DNA of 64,000 nt, taken from contig JALOCJ010000006.1 of NCBI GenBank assembly GCA_023227825.1, positions 1 to 64,000 of the forward strand, in the 5' to 3' direction. Positions 37,663-47,495 of this stretch are shown piece by piece. Within the stretch, counting starts at the first letter, position 1. Every line of letters begins with the position of its first letter. Below the pieces are notes generated by a model. That model worked only from the letters and a program-made list of their open reading frames with translations, had not been told where the DNA came from and made no database searches. The position numbers and the translations under genes were made by a program. Source of the stretch: Candidatus Cloacimonas sp. Lineage in GTDB: Bacteria; Cloacimonadota; Cloacimonadia; Cloacimonadales; Cloacimonadaceae.

Positions 37663-40600
37663 GTGAAGGACTTTTGGAGTTTATATAAACTGCGCACAAT
37701 CCTGTTTCTGTTCATATTTACAAACTTATGTATCTATATATCTGCTGATATTACTCCAGGACAGCTTATATTTAAAACCTCAGTTCCCATTCAGATTAAG
37801 GGAACTAAAACCGGCTTATCTGCTTTTGATAATTTTCTTGTTCAGAAAGGAGTTACACATATCAAATCCATTAAGGGTATGCAGCAACCAACTTATTATC
37901 TGGCAAATGTTTCTGAACTGCCTTCTGCTCAGGATTTAGAACAATTAAGTTTTCCCGGAATTCAATATGTTCAGCCCAATTATATAAGAAAATTGCATTT
38001 AAACCCTAATGATCCTTTATTCAATCAACAGTATCATTATATCAGCAGTATTCCTGATGCCTGGAACTATACTGTCGGCAGCAATTATGTTAAAATCGGT
38101 ATAGTGGATTCTGGAGTGCTGATTCACCATCCAGACCTATGGCATAACATAGCTATCAATACAAACGAAATTCCTGATAACCAAATTGATGATGACAATA
38201 ATGGCTACATTGATGACTGGTGCGGTTGGGACTTTACTGATGCACCCGAAATGGCAAATAATGCTTTGGGTGATTTTATGGAACAGGATAATAATGTAGA
38301 AGACGAAAATTTTCATGGCACTCATGTTTCCGGTATAGCAGGAGCAGTTGGAAATAACGGAATAGGGGTTGCCGGTGTCTGTTGGAATATAAGTATTTTA
38401 CCTATTAGAGCTGGATTTAGAACACTTGATAATCAGGGTTATTTACAGGATGATGATGTTTCATCTGCTATTATTTATGCAACAGATAACGGCTGTAACA
38501 TAATTAATATGAGTTGGGGTGATCCCAATTATTCTGCCATCATAGCTGATGCCTGTGAATATGCTTATAGCAAAGGAGTTGTTTTAGTTGCCTCAGCAGG
38601 AAACGATGCTGGACCGGGATTAAGTTATCCTGCAAAGCTGTCAACCGTGATTTCTGTCGGTTCAATCAATATTGCTAAGCAGCTTTCCACTTTTTCCAGT
38701 TATGGAGAAGATTTAGACCTTGTGGCGCTGGGAGAAAGAGTACTTTCCACTTATAAACTTAGCTCCGGCGATCAATATTTCCAGATGGATGGAACTTCTA
38801 TGAGCGCAGCTTTTGTAACGGGAGCCGCAGCATTACTTTTATCTTTGTATCCGGGCTTGAGTCCCGCAGAGGTTAAAGCTCGTTTAATTTCAGCTACGGA
38901 TGATTTATATCCTGTTGGCTTTGATATTAGAACCGGTCATGGTTTACTGAATGTTAAAAAACTATTGGATAATTTAAACCCTCCGTTCCTGGAAATTACC
39001 AGTCCCCAAGATCAATTAGGAATAAGCGGTTCGGTTCCTGTTATCGGTTCTGTGTATGGAATAGATTTTGCTAATTATACCGTTGCCTATAAAAGAGATA
39101 AAGACACCAACGATCCATACTGGAGAGATGTTTCTACTCATTCTCAAACGCTTACAAAATATAGAGAACCGGTTCATAATGATACTTTGGCTACTTTCAA
39201 TATTCCGGACTACTTTCCGGAAGGGAAATATCTGCTGCGTTTGCAATATGAAAAAACACTGAACAATATGAACCGTTACAATTTTTATAGAACAGTTATT
39301 TTAGATCGCACTGCTCCAGTTTTAAGAACTGAAACTATTTCCTGTTTTACCCGCTGGACAAAACAAAATCTGGAATATTACATAGCTGCCAATTTTGATG
39401 AAATAGTTAATGCGCAGCTGAAAATTACCGCTTCCGATGGGCAAATATTCAATGTTTATTCTTCTCTTGCCGATAGTATTCAAATATGGAAATTGCCTTC
39501 TTCTCTTCCTGAAGGGAAGATTGATGTCCAATTTATTGCTGTTAATATTACCGGTTTAATTTCAATTTCCGATAGTTATCCCGATTTTTTGAACATTCAT
39601 TATTATTTAATTCCTCAATATGGCTACACTAAAGAAAATATAGGACCTCCCCAAAAGCCGTTATTGCGTAAAAGAGATTATGACGGCAATGGCATTGATG
39701 AATATGTTTCTATGGAAATACCGGAAAGTGGTTACGGAATTGTTAAAGCTTATGAACCTCATACCGGAGGACATATCCTTAAGAATGATTTTGGTGATTC
39801 TTTCTGGCCCCTTGATATTGGTTCCACTTATACTACCGGTTCAAAAAGTGAATTGTTATTACTGAGAGGCGAAAATGCCGAAATGTGGCTTACCCCAGTT
39901 GGAGGAAATTACCCTTGCAACAGCAATGACAGCTTAGTAATTGTTTTAGACACAGGTATTTCGGGAGGAGTTATGGCTGATTATGATAACGATAACAAAA
40001 CCGAAATCCTGATGGTGAAAAATCTACCTGCCGAAAGAGTTATTCAGGCATATAAAAGATTATCCACCGGTGAGTTGGCTCCAAGAAATACAATTAGCAA
40101 TCCAACTGAAACTGAGAGCCGTAATAATTTTGTGCCTACTATCATTGTAGAAAATTTGGATGATGACAACTATCCTGATATTTTATGCGCTGATACCGAT
40201 GGCGATATTATGATTTTTGAAATAATGAATGCCACACAACACCATTTATGCTGGACAACACGACTTCCCGTAGGAAATACTTATTCTCTTACTGCAGGTG
40301 ATTTTAATGGCGATGGACATAAGGATTTTTTTGTTGCCGGCTATGTTACGAATACACTTAATCAGAATCTCAATTTCTGGTTTGGTGAGGGATTTATGAA
40401 TGCAGGCAATGATAATTATACTTCTATGGGTAGCATTATGTTCAATGAGGTCGCCTCAATGAATTCTATCACCAGTGCTGACTTAGATAAAGATGGTTTA
40501 GATGAGGTTATTTTAGCCCTTACTCCCAATTTATATGTTTTGAAATATATCAATGGCAATTTCGTTCCTGTTTTTTTTGCTGAAAGCTCTCATAATTATC

Positions 40601-41877
40601 AGGTTAGCACTTGGGAAGATAAAAACGGAACTATTCGCATTCTGGCTAATGTAAAAACAGAAGGCAATAACGCAGCTCTAGCAGAATGGACTCCTACAGA
40701 ACCGTTTACAGGACCCCCCACACCCGCCAATTTAACCGTAAAACCCTTAAATGAAAGTTCTATAAAGCTCTCCTGGACTTCAACAGGTGCCCCGGAATAT
40801 GCATTATATCGCAAGGATGAAGATGGTAATGAAATTCTTTACACTGTTAATGGAGTTACCAATTTTACCGATACCGATTTGCAACAGGGAAAGGTCTATC
40901 AATATGCAATTGCTGCAATAGACCCTACTTATTCGCCAAATGAAAGTAACAGAGGTCCCTGGATTGAAGGAATACCTTTGCCTAAACCGGAACTGGTGCA
41001 AATCTCTTTTGCAGGAACAAAAGAATTACGCTTGTTGTTTAATCAGAAAATGCCTGCCGCTATTATCAATCCTGCCTGTTATTATATGAGTAATGGAATG
41101 GATAATCCTGTTTCTGCTAATAGTATTTCCGCCAATTTTGGTGTCCAATTAAGGTTTAGGACAAATTTTCCGGTTATTGATTCCCTCTTTTTTATTGAAC
41201 TTAGAAATGTATATGGGATAAGTGGAGTAGAACCTGATACAACCTTCTATTATTTTCCCTACGCAGAGGATATAATTCCTCCAGAAATTACTGGTGTTAT
41301 AGTATTATCTTCAAAACAGGGTATAACTATCCAGTTCAGTGAAGAAATATCTTCTGCTCCGGCTTTGTATCCTGCCAATTATATTTTGCATTGTCCTCAA
41401 AACGATCCCAATAATAAAATTGTTTCTGCTTCTCATTCTGTGGACACTGTAACGCTTAATTTTGCTGATAAACTTAAATTCACCAATTATGCCTACTATC
41501 TGGAAGTAAATAATATAACTGACCTGGCAGGAAACCTGATATCACCTCAAGGAAATTTAGTCCGTTTCGGAATGCAAAACCTAAATAACCTGGATAACTT
41601 GAATGTTTTTCCCAATCCTGTTACTTCCAAACATTCACCACAAGCTGTTTTTATTAACTTTCCTGTGAATAAAAAAGGGAAAATTGCCATCTACAGCAGT
41701 AGCGGGCAACTCGTTTTTCAAGATGACATAGGACCTTTTAGTGCGGAAAACAACAATATCACTTATACCTGGAATTTGAAGAATAATAATCAGCGTTCTG
41801 TCTCCAGTGGTGTTTATTTTTATGTAGTGGAGATGGGAGGTAAAATCAAACGCGGTAAACTTGCTGTTATCAAATAA
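37663..41877 (+). CDS. Secreted subtilisin-like (S8) serine protease with type IX signal
   Basis: 1404 aa starting at GTG after GAGGAAGAA. N-terminal hydrophobic signal (about 10-30), inhibitor-like prodomain (about 30-110), then the S8 domain with a complete triad: Asp149 in IGIVDSGV, His218 in FHGTHVSGIAG and Ser379 in DGTSMSAAF. The oxyanion region is VASAGNDAG. Following parts are beta-sandwich and FG-GAP-like repeats (LRKRDYDGNGIDEYV, VENLDDDNYPDILCAD, SADLDKDGLDEVIL). An Fn3 (PANLTVKPLNESSIKLSW) and Ig-like big domains come next, then a type IX domain (VFPNPV, IAIYSSSGQLVFQD, SSGVYFYVVE). It is the third gene of the cluster. Likely an extracellular or surface protease for protein or peptide use. 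Confidence 0.92.
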   Translation: MKDFWSLYKLRTILFLFIFTNLCIYISADITPGQLIFKTSVPIQIKGTKTGLSAFDNFLVQKGVTHIKSIKGMQQPTYYLANVSELPSAQDLEQLSFPGIQYVQPNYIRKLHLNPNDPLFNQQYHYISSIPDAWNYTVGSNYVKIGIVDSGVLIHHPDLWHNIAINTNEIPDNQIDDDNNGYIDDWCGWDFTDAPEMANNALGDFMEQDNNVEDENFHGTHVSGIAGAVGNNGIGVAGVCWNISILPIRAGFRTLDNQGYLQDDDVSSAIIYATDNGCNIINMSWGDPNYSAIIADACEYAYSKGVVLVASAGNDAGPGLSYPAKLSTVISVGSINIAKQLSTFSSYGEDLDLVALGERVLSTYKLSSGDQYFQMDGTSMSAAFVTGAAALLLSLYPGLSPAEVKARLISATDDLYPVGFDIRTGHGLLNVKKLLDNLNPPFLEITSPQDQLGISGSVPVIGSVYGIDFANYTVAYKRDKDTNDPYWRDVSTHSQTLTKYREPVHNDTLATFNIPDYFPEGKYLLRLQYEKTLNNMNRYNFYRTVILDRTAPVLRTETISCFTRWTKQNLEYYIAANFDEIVNAQLKITASDGQIFNVYSSLADSIQIWKLPSSLPEGKIDVQFIAVNITGLISISDSYPDFLNIHYYLIPQYGYTKENIGPPQKPLLRKRDYDGNGIDEYVSMEIPESGYGIVKAYEPHTGGHILKNDFGDSFWPLDIGSTYTTGSKSELLLLRGENAEMWLTPVGGNYPCNSNDSLVIVLDTGISGGVMADYDNDNKTEILMVKNLPAERVIQAYKRLSTGELAPRNTISNPTETESRNNFVPTIIVENLDDDNYPDILCADTDGDIMIFEIMNATQHHLCWTTRLPVGNTYSLTAGDFNGDGHKDFFVAGYVTNTLNQNLNFWFGEGFMNAGNDNYTSMGSIMFNEVASMNSITSADLDKDGLDEVILALTPNLYVLKYINGNFVPVFFAESSHNYQVSTWEDKNGTIRILANVKTEGNNAALAEWTPTEPFTGPPTPANLTVKPLNESSIKLSWTSTGAPEYALYRKDEDGNEILYTVNGVTNFTDTDLQQGKVYQYAIAAIDPTYSPNESNRGPWIEGIPLPKPELVQISFAGTKELRLLFNQKMPAAIINPACYYMSNGMDNPVSANSISANFGVQLRFRTNFPVIDSLFFIELRNVYGISGVEPDTTFYYFPYAEDIIPPEITGVIVLSSKQGITIQFSEEISSAPALYPANYILHCPQNDPNNKIVSASHSVDTVTLNFADKLKFTNYAYYLEVNNITDLAGNLISPQGNLVRFGMQNLNNLDNLNVFPNPVTSKHSPQAVFINFPVNKKGKIAIYSSSGQLVFQDDIGPFSAENNNITYTWNLKNNNQRSVSSGVYFYVVEMGGKIKRGKLAVIK

Positions 41878-41916
41878 ATTTTGGGATAAATAGTGTTTAG
41901 ATTGAATTAGAACTAT

Positions 41917-42291
41917 ATGTTTTGGAAGGTTATTGCTACGCTATTCTATTCCCCTGTGTTTACCCTTATTTTAAGCATAATTTTTTTGCTGCTGAATATT
42001 TTGGATGGTCATTCTACTTATTTAGTGCTGAAACCGGATAAATATCAGCGCGAAAAAAATCCTCTTGCCAGATGGATTTTCCAAAAATTGAAAATCCCGG
42101 CAGGAATAATTATTTTTAAAACCGTTTTAATGACCATTCTAATTCTTTCTATATCCTATTATACTGCCTGGGAACCTTTAACTGTAAATATTGCAATGCT
42201 AATTGCAGATCTTCTTTTTTTGTTTGTTGTTCTCCATAACTATCATCTTTACTTTCGCCTATCCCGAAAAATAAGGAAGAATGAAGAATGA
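41917..42291 (+). CDS. Small membrane protein, DUF5658-like
   Basis: 124 aa with three hydrophobic segments (about 12-32, 60-80, 88-106). The conserved pattern ILDGHSTYLVLK, EKNPLARWIFQKL and a following Lys in the next helix fit the DUF5658 group of unknown function. The tail is basic (RLSRKIRKNEE). The RBS is weak. It lies 39 nt after the protease gene and is probably the last gene of that unit. Confidence 0.65.
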   Translation: MFWKVIATLFYSPVFTLILSIIFLLLNILDGHSTYLVLKPDKYQREKNPLARWIFQKLKIPAGIIIFKTVLMTILILSISYYTAWEPLTVNIAMLIADLLFLFVVLHNYHLYFRLSRKIRKNEE

Positions 42292-42686
42292 ACAATAAAA
42301 TGTAAGTTGGGATTCGTCTTAACCAAAATATCTTTGAAACTTTTTCCTGATTTGTTTGGCAGTGCAGTAGTATGAAGGGAACGAAAAATGAATAATGCAA
42401 GATAAAATATCTGATAAAGCATAAAAGTACCCGAATTCCCGGACCTCTTCTTTTCTCTGCGAAATTATCAAAATCTGCATTCTATTCTTTATCCGTGTTC
42501 CTATTCTGCTTACTTGATCATCTTATAACCAAGTAACACTCAAGTAACAACCCCCTAACAGAACTTAAGGAAGTGTTACGGGAGTGTTACGGAGTCGTTA
42601 CTTAATCTCCTAGGTATCAATTAAATAGCTAAATAAAAAACAAAATGGGCTCAAACTACATTTTTTTCGTGGAGAATAAGTTTTTC
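42292..42686. other. Intergenic region without a gene, holding GTTAC-type repeats
   Basis: No credible coding frame is seen. The notable part is 42529-42606: three GTAAC/CTAAC motifs on the left and three GTTAC motifs on the right, spaced about 11 bp, in opposite orientation, so the block is a loose palindrome of about 75 bp centred on ACTTAAGG. Confidence 0.5.
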
Positions 42687-42714
42687 TTGACAGTATTACA
42701 GGCATAATTATTAA
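42687..42714 (+). promoter_or_regulatory. Putative promoter TTGACA-16-TATTAA of the 42809 gene
   Basis: TTTTTCTTGACA is followed after 16 nt by TATTAA. It lies about 95 nt before the start codon, matches the grammar of 5589-5616 and 24907-24934, and gives a short leader here. Confidence 0.55.
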
Positions 42715-42808
42715 GTGAAAATAGTAAGTTTTAAGCATATAAATTATGCGGAACAGACCAGCTTATGTGTTTATAAAATTTAGTTACTTAACAAGAAAAG
42801 GAGATGCT

Positions 42809-45800
42809 ATGAAAGCACAAATTCACAAACTCCTTCTTCTACTGATATTTTCAGTAACAGCTATGGCTGCATTTTCTGTGGTAAGCGAATATTCTTTTGC
42901 TTCCGCATTAGGAACTTTTACTGAAATCAGTGGGGGAACTATTCACGGAACCAGTGCTAATGATAATGAATGTTTTTTAGCCATTCCACTGGGTTTTACT
43001 TTTACTTATAATGGTGTTGATTATTCTACAATCAGCATAGCTTCCAATGGTTTTATTGCTATGGGTGATACTGTAGCAACAAGTACTGTTCCTATCAGTT
43101 CTGGAACTTCTACAAACAATGTTATTGCGATTCTTGCCCGCGATATTAAATCCAGGGCTGAGGGAACTCTAATGTCCTTAAGTAGTGGAACTGCACCCAA
43201 TCGTGTTTTTACTATCCAATGGAAAAACTGGCGGAGAAGTCCAACTGCCACTGCCAATGATGATTTTACTTTCCAAATTCAGCTTCAGGAAAACGGTAAT
43301 AAAGTGGTCTATATTTATGGACCCTTTACTGCTGTAACTTCTACAACTGCTGCTACTGTGCAGGTTGGTTTAAGAGGAGATTCCAATGCTGATTTTAATA
43401 ATCGGACAACTACCACTGACTGGTCTGCTACTATAGCCGGAACTGCTAATAACAATACCTGTACTTTGAGCGCAACTGTATTTCCTGCTAATGGATTAAC
43501 TTTCACTTTCTCACCTCCAGTTACAGGTGAACCACCTTTGGCAGCTCAAAATCCTCATCCTGTTAATGGTGCTATCAATGTTCCTATAGCTACAAATCTC
43601 AGCTGGAATTCCGGAGGTGGAGTTGTTGATGGTTATAAGGTCTATTTTGGAACCAATAACCCTCCAACTAATATAGCTAATGGAGTAACGCAAACGGCAA
43701 CTTTATATGATCCTGCTAATGATTTAACATACAGCACTACTTATTACTGGAAAATTGTTCCCTATAATCAATTTGGTGATGCAGTTGATTGCCCTGTCTG
43801 GAGTTTTACGGTTTTAGCTGATCCCACGGTTACTACCTATCCTTACGAGCAAAACTTTGATACTGTTACTCCTCCTGATTTAGCATTAGGGTGGACAGTT
43901 ATCAATTCCAATAACGATCTTTACACCTGGCAGTCCTATAATGCCAACGGTCACACGGCTCCTAACTCAATGCGTATTCGTTATAATACTACATTGGCAA
44001 TGGATGATTGGTTAATTACACCTCCTCTTGTCTTTACTAATACTCATAATTATAAAATAAAGTTCTATTATTGCAGCGGAAGTACCACTTTTGCAGAAAA
44101 ACTTTCTGTTTATTGGGGAACCACTCCTGCAGTGGCAAGTATGACGAATCTGCTTTGGGAAAATTTGAACATCGTCAATACTAATTATGAAATGGCAGAA
44201 ATTATTATGCCTGCAGTAACCGGTGGAACTTATTACATCGGTTTTCACGGTCATAGTGATGCCGATAGATTCAATCTCTATATGGATACTTTCAGTGTTT
44301 CCGATATAGTGGAACAGCTGAATCCTCCCCAAAACCTTACTGCTACAATTCAAAACTACTATAATGTGCATTTAACCTGGCAGGCACCTGTTTCCACTTT
44401 TGCAACCAGAGACCTTCTTGGTTACAAGGTTTATAGGGATGGCAATTTAATTAACACTATTAATAATCCTGCCACTCTCTCTTATGATGATATGGGCTTG
44501 GAAGTAGGCACTTACAGTTATACAGTTACTGCTTTTTATACTACTGGGGAATCAGTTCCTGCAGGTCCTGTAAGTGTAGAAATTGTGGCTCCGCTTGATC
44601 CACCTCTGAATTTAACAGGCACAGTGCAGAATAATACTGATGTTTTCCTAGATTGGGATGCTCCCGGGGTAATTCCTCCTCCTACAGGTTTTAATGATGG
44701 CTTTGAGAGTTATGAGAATTTCTCTATTAGTTTTGCTCCCTGGACTTTGGTAGATGTTGATTTAAGTAGCACTTATGGAATGACCGGTATAACCTGGACT
44801 AATGCTTTTGCTCCTCAAGCCTATATTATTTTCAATCCTAGTGCTACAACTCCTGCTATAACTGACTTGGCAGCTCATACTGGAAACAAAATGGCTGCCT
44901 GTTTTGCTGCTACTACTCCTCCTAATAATGATTGGATGATTACGCCTCTAATTACTGTTGGTAACGAAAGTGTATTAAACTTCTGGGCAAGAAGTTATAC
45001 TGCTCAATATGGTTTGGAACGCTTCAAAGTTGGTGTTTCCACAACCGGAACAGCCCCTGCTAACTTTACCTTTATTAGTGGAGCTAGTTATATTCAAGCA
45101 CCTGTTGAATGGACTGCCTATACTTATGACCTCAGTAGTTATGCAGGTCTGACTGTGTATATTGGTATTCAATGTGTTTCCAATGATGCCTTCATCTTCC
45201 TCGTAGATGATTTTACTGTTGATGTCCCTGTAGATATACCCCGTTATTCTGAAGTTGTTTCTCTTCCGGGAACTATAGAACGCGTAAAGGGTATTCCTGC
45301 TCCTGTTAAAGAACAACCGAAAAATGCTGACCGCTCGCTTTTGGGCTATAAGGTCTATCGTAATGGCACACTGATTTCTACTATTAATGATCCTGCCACG
45401 ACTGACTATACTGATCTTGCTCTTACCAACGGAACTTATAATTATGGTGTAACAGCTCTTTATTCAACTGGGGAATCAGTTCCTGCCACTGTTAGCGTAA
45501 CAATCAATTATCAGCCCGCTCCTGCGTTCTTTACAGATGATTTTGAAAGCTATGCTGATTTCGTTACTTCTTTTGTACCCTGGACTGCGGTTGATGTTGA
45601 TCTTTCCGATACTTATGGAATACAGGATGTTGAATTTCCCGGAAACGGGGGTGCTATGGCATACATCATTTTCAATCCTACTGCCACAATTCCTCCGTTA
45701 ACAACATTAACTGCTCATAGTGGTTCCAAAATGCCTGCTAGTTTTGCTGCAACGACACCTCCCAATAATGATTGGATGATTAGCCCCCGGGTGTTTTTAG

Positions 45801-46387
45801 GCACCGATTCCTATATAAAATTCTATGCTAGAAGCTATACTGCACAATATGGACTGGAACGGTTCAAAGTAGGTGTTTCTACTAATACCCAAATTAATCC
45901 TGATAACTTCCAAATTGTTTCCGGCACAAGTTATGTGCAGGCACCTGTCACTTGGACTGAATATATTTATGACCTTTCCAGTTATGACAATCAGAATGTT
46001 TATATCGGAATTCAGTGTGTTTCCAACGATGCCTTCATCTTCTTTATTGATGATGTAAGCATTCACGGAGTAAATGGATATGATAACAATGATAATAATG
46101 CTCCTGTTGTCCAAACTGAACTGAAAGGAAATTATCCCAATCCGTTTAATCCGGAAACCACTATTACCTATAGTGTTAAAGAACATATTCCTGTAAATAT
46201 TGAGATTTATAACATTAAGGGTCAGAAAGTTAAAACCCTGGTTAATGAAACAAAAGCTCCAGGTAATTATACTACTGTTTGGAAAGGACTGGATGATAAT
46301 AACCATCCCGTATCCAGCGGAGTGTATTTCTTTAAAATGAATGCTGGAAAATATAGCAGTACGAAGAAAATGATAATGATGAAATAA
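42809..46387 (+). CDS. Large secreted Fn3/jelly-roll protein with type IX signal
   Basis: 1192 aa from the ATG at 42809 (AAGGAG 6 nt upstream); an earlier in-frame ATG at 42746 would put extra residues before the signal peptide. Signal at about 1-22 (IHKLLLLLIFSVTAMAAF). Then an N-terminal beta domain (FTYNGVDYSTISIASNGFI), Fn3-like units, a choice-of-anchor-J jelly-roll (YEQNFDTVTPPDLALGW), and two near-duplicate jelly-rolls starting at DGFESYENFSISF and DDFESYADFVTSF, each preceded by Fn3 (GYKVYRDGNLI). The C terminus is a type IX domain (NYPNPFNPETTITY, IEIYNIKGQKVKTL, SSGVYFFKMNAGKYSSTKKM). No enzyme motif seen. Probably a surface or matrix protein. Confidence 0.87.
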   Translation: MKAQIHKLLLLLIFSVTAMAAFSVVSEYSFASALGTFTEISGGTIHGTSANDNECFLAIPLGFTFTYNGVDYSTISIASNGFIAMGDTVATSTVPISSGTSTNNVIAILARDIKSRAEGTLMSLSSGTAPNRVFTIQWKNWRRSPTATANDDFTFQIQLQENGNKVVYIYGPFTAVTSTTAATVQVGLRGDSNADFNNRTTTTDWSATIAGTANNNTCTLSATVFPANGLTFTFSPPVTGEPPLAAQNPHPVNGAINVPIATNLSWNSGGGVVDGYKVYFGTNNPPTNIANGVTQTATLYDPANDLTYSTTYYWKIVPYNQFGDAVDCPVWSFTVLADPTVTTYPYEQNFDTVTPPDLALGWTVINSNNDLYTWQSYNANGHTAPNSMRIRYNTTLAMDDWLITPPLVFTNTHNYKIKFYYCSGSTTFAEKLSVYWGTTPAVASMTNLLWENLNIVNTNYEMAEIIMPAVTGGTYYIGFHGHSDADRFNLYMDTFSVSDIVEQLNPPQNLTATIQNYYNVHLTWQAPVSTFATRDLLGYKVYRDGNLINTINNPATLSYDDMGLEVGTYSYTVTAFYTTGESVPAGPVSVEIVAPLDPPLNLTGTVQNNTDVFLDWDAPGVIPPPTGFNDGFESYENFSISFAPWTLVDVDLSSTYGMTGITWTNAFAPQAYIIFNPSATTPAITDLAAHTGNKMAACFAATTPPNNDWMITPLITVGNESVLNFWARSYTAQYGLERFKVGVSTTGTAPANFTFISGASYIQAPVEWTAYTYDLSSYAGLTVYIGIQCVSNDAFIFLVDDFTVDVPVDIPRYSEVVSLPGTIERVKGIPAPVKEQPKNADRSLLGYKVYRNGTLISTINDPATTDYTDLALTNGTYNYGVTALYSTGESVPATVSVTINYQPAPAFFTDDFESYADFVTSFVPWTAVDVDLSDTYGIQDVEFPGNGGAMAYIIFNPTATIPPLTTLTAHSGSKMPASFAATTPPNNDWMISPRVFLGTDSYIKFYARSYTAQYGLERFKVGVSTNTQINPDNFQIVSGTSYVQAPVTWTEYIYDLSSYDNQNVYIGIQCVSNDAFIFFIDDVSIHGVNGYDNNDNNAPVVQTELKGNYPNPFNPETTITYSVKEHIPVNIEIYNIKGQKVKTLVNETKAPGNYTTVWKGLDDNNHPVSSGVYFFKMNAGKYSSTKKMIMMK

Positions 46388-46409
46388 GTTAACCTAACAA
46401 GTAATTATC

Positions 46410-46448
46410 AAACCCCGAGCTGAATTAACTCGGGGTTTCTTTTTTTTG
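46410..46448 (+). terminator. Strong rho-independent terminator
   Basis: AAACCCCGAG and CTCGGGGTTT form a 10-bp stem followed by CTTTTTTTT, 23 nt after the stop of the 42809 gene. Confidence 0.92.
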
Positions 46449-46705
46449 GAAGTTTGTAGTTCCCATCAACCAATTAAGTCAGGATTCATTTGTGCTGCAA
46501 TAATCTCTCTCTTCTTAATAACAATTTTAGTGCAAAGGACTCCTTACGACAACAGCGTTTTAATTAGTAACATAATGTAATAGTGTTTAGTTGGAGACCT
46601 TTAATGGGTTGGCAAACTCTTTCCTTGCCAAAAAGGTCGGAGACCTTTAAAAGAAGTATACATAAAAGCATTTGCCGCATCGGAGTTCGGCAACCCATTA
46701 TATTT

Positions 46706-47040
46706 CGCCGGGTTCAAAACCCGTCGTTAGTATCTGTCGTTCCTACGGAACTTTTTTGTTGGGCATCGCATCTTCCTTTTCGCCGGGTTCAAAACCCGTC
46801 GTTAGTATCTGTCGTTCCTACGGAACTTTTTTGTTGGGCATCACATCTTCCTTTTCGCCGGGTTCAAAACCCGTCGTTAGTATCTGTCGTTCCTACGGAA
46901 CTTTTTTGTTGGGCATTACATCTTCCTTTTCGCCAGGTTCAAAACCCGTCGTTAGTATCTTTCGTTCCTACGGAACTTTTTTGTTGGGCTTCACATCTTC
47001 CTTTTCGCCGGGTTCAAACCCGTCGTTAGTAAAAGTATGC
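46706..47040. repeat. 75-bp tandem array of CCGGGTTCAAAACCCG elements
   Basis: Copies start at 46706, 46781, 46856, 46931 and 47006 (the last is truncated), an exact 75-bp period. Each has CGGGTTCAAAACCCG, GTCGTTAGTATCTGTCGTT and GTTCCTACGGAAC, so it is a relative of the elements in arrays 3-5 with a different first stem (CAAAA for GAAA in the loop). The array is bracketed by CGGAGTTCGGCAACCCAT (46680) and CGGAGTTCGGTAACCCAT (47060). Open frames of 135-148 aa across it (SVVPTELFCWASH repeats) are a product of the period and not genes. Confidence 0.95.
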
Positions 47041-47095
47041 CTGAGGGCATTTGACCAATCGGAGTTCGGTAACCCATAAATGCAATTAATGCAGT

Positions 47096-47133
47096 ATAAA
47101 AAAGTAGTCGGAGCTTTTTATAAGCTCCGACTA
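47096..47133 (-). terminator. Rho-independent terminator of the 47496-52361 gene, beyond the octamer array
   Basis: A perfect 12-bp stem (47105-47116 TAGTCGGAGCTT with 47122-47133 AAGCTCCGACTA) is followed on the minus strand by CTTTTTTATA. No other terminator is seen between it and the stop codon, so the octamer array would be part of the 3' untranslated mRNA. Confidence 0.8.
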
Positions 47134-47143
47134 CCATATCACT

Positions 47144-47495
47144 TGCTAACTTGTTAACCTGCTAACCTGCTAACCTGTTAACCTGTTAACCTGCTAACCT
47201 GTTAACCTGTTAACCTGCTAACCTGTTAACCTGTTAACCTGTTAACCTGCTAACCTGTTAACCTGCTAACCTGTTAACCTGCTAACCTGCTAACCTGTTA
47301 ACCTGTTAACCTGCTAACCTGTTAACCCGCTAACTTATTAACATGTTAACCTGCTAACCTGCTAACCTGTTAACCTGTTAACCTGCTAACCTGTTAACCT
47401 GCTAACCTGTTAACCTGCTAACCTGTTAACCTGCTAACCTGTTAACCTGCTAACCTGTTAACCTGTTAACCTGTTAACCCGCTAACCTGTTAACC
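47144..47495. repeat. Perfect-phase array of 44 octamers (TGYTAACC)
   Basis: 352 bp made of 44 consecutive 8-bp units, TGTTAACC or TGCTAACC, without a single insertion or deletion. Only four units carry other changes (TGCTAACT, CGCTAACT, TATTAACA, CGCTAACC). The last unit touches the stop codon of the minus-strand gene (47496-47498). T and C at the third position alternate irregularly. The TGTTAACC units contain the palindrome GTTAAC. Confidence 0.98.

Noticed and set aside
42746..42808. Earlier start of the 42809 gene
   Set aside because: It would add 21 residues before a good signal peptide; AAGGAG lies only before the second ATG.
46706..47040. GGGTTCAAAACCC resembling a tRNA T arm
   Set aside because: No acceptor stem, anticodon arm or D arm around it; the copies are spaced by 75 bp with another hairpin.
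46583..47079. Frames with SVVPTELFCWASH or SICRSYGTFLLG repeats
   Set aside because: Both frames mirror the 75-bp DNA period; the structure is in the DNA and there is no start context.
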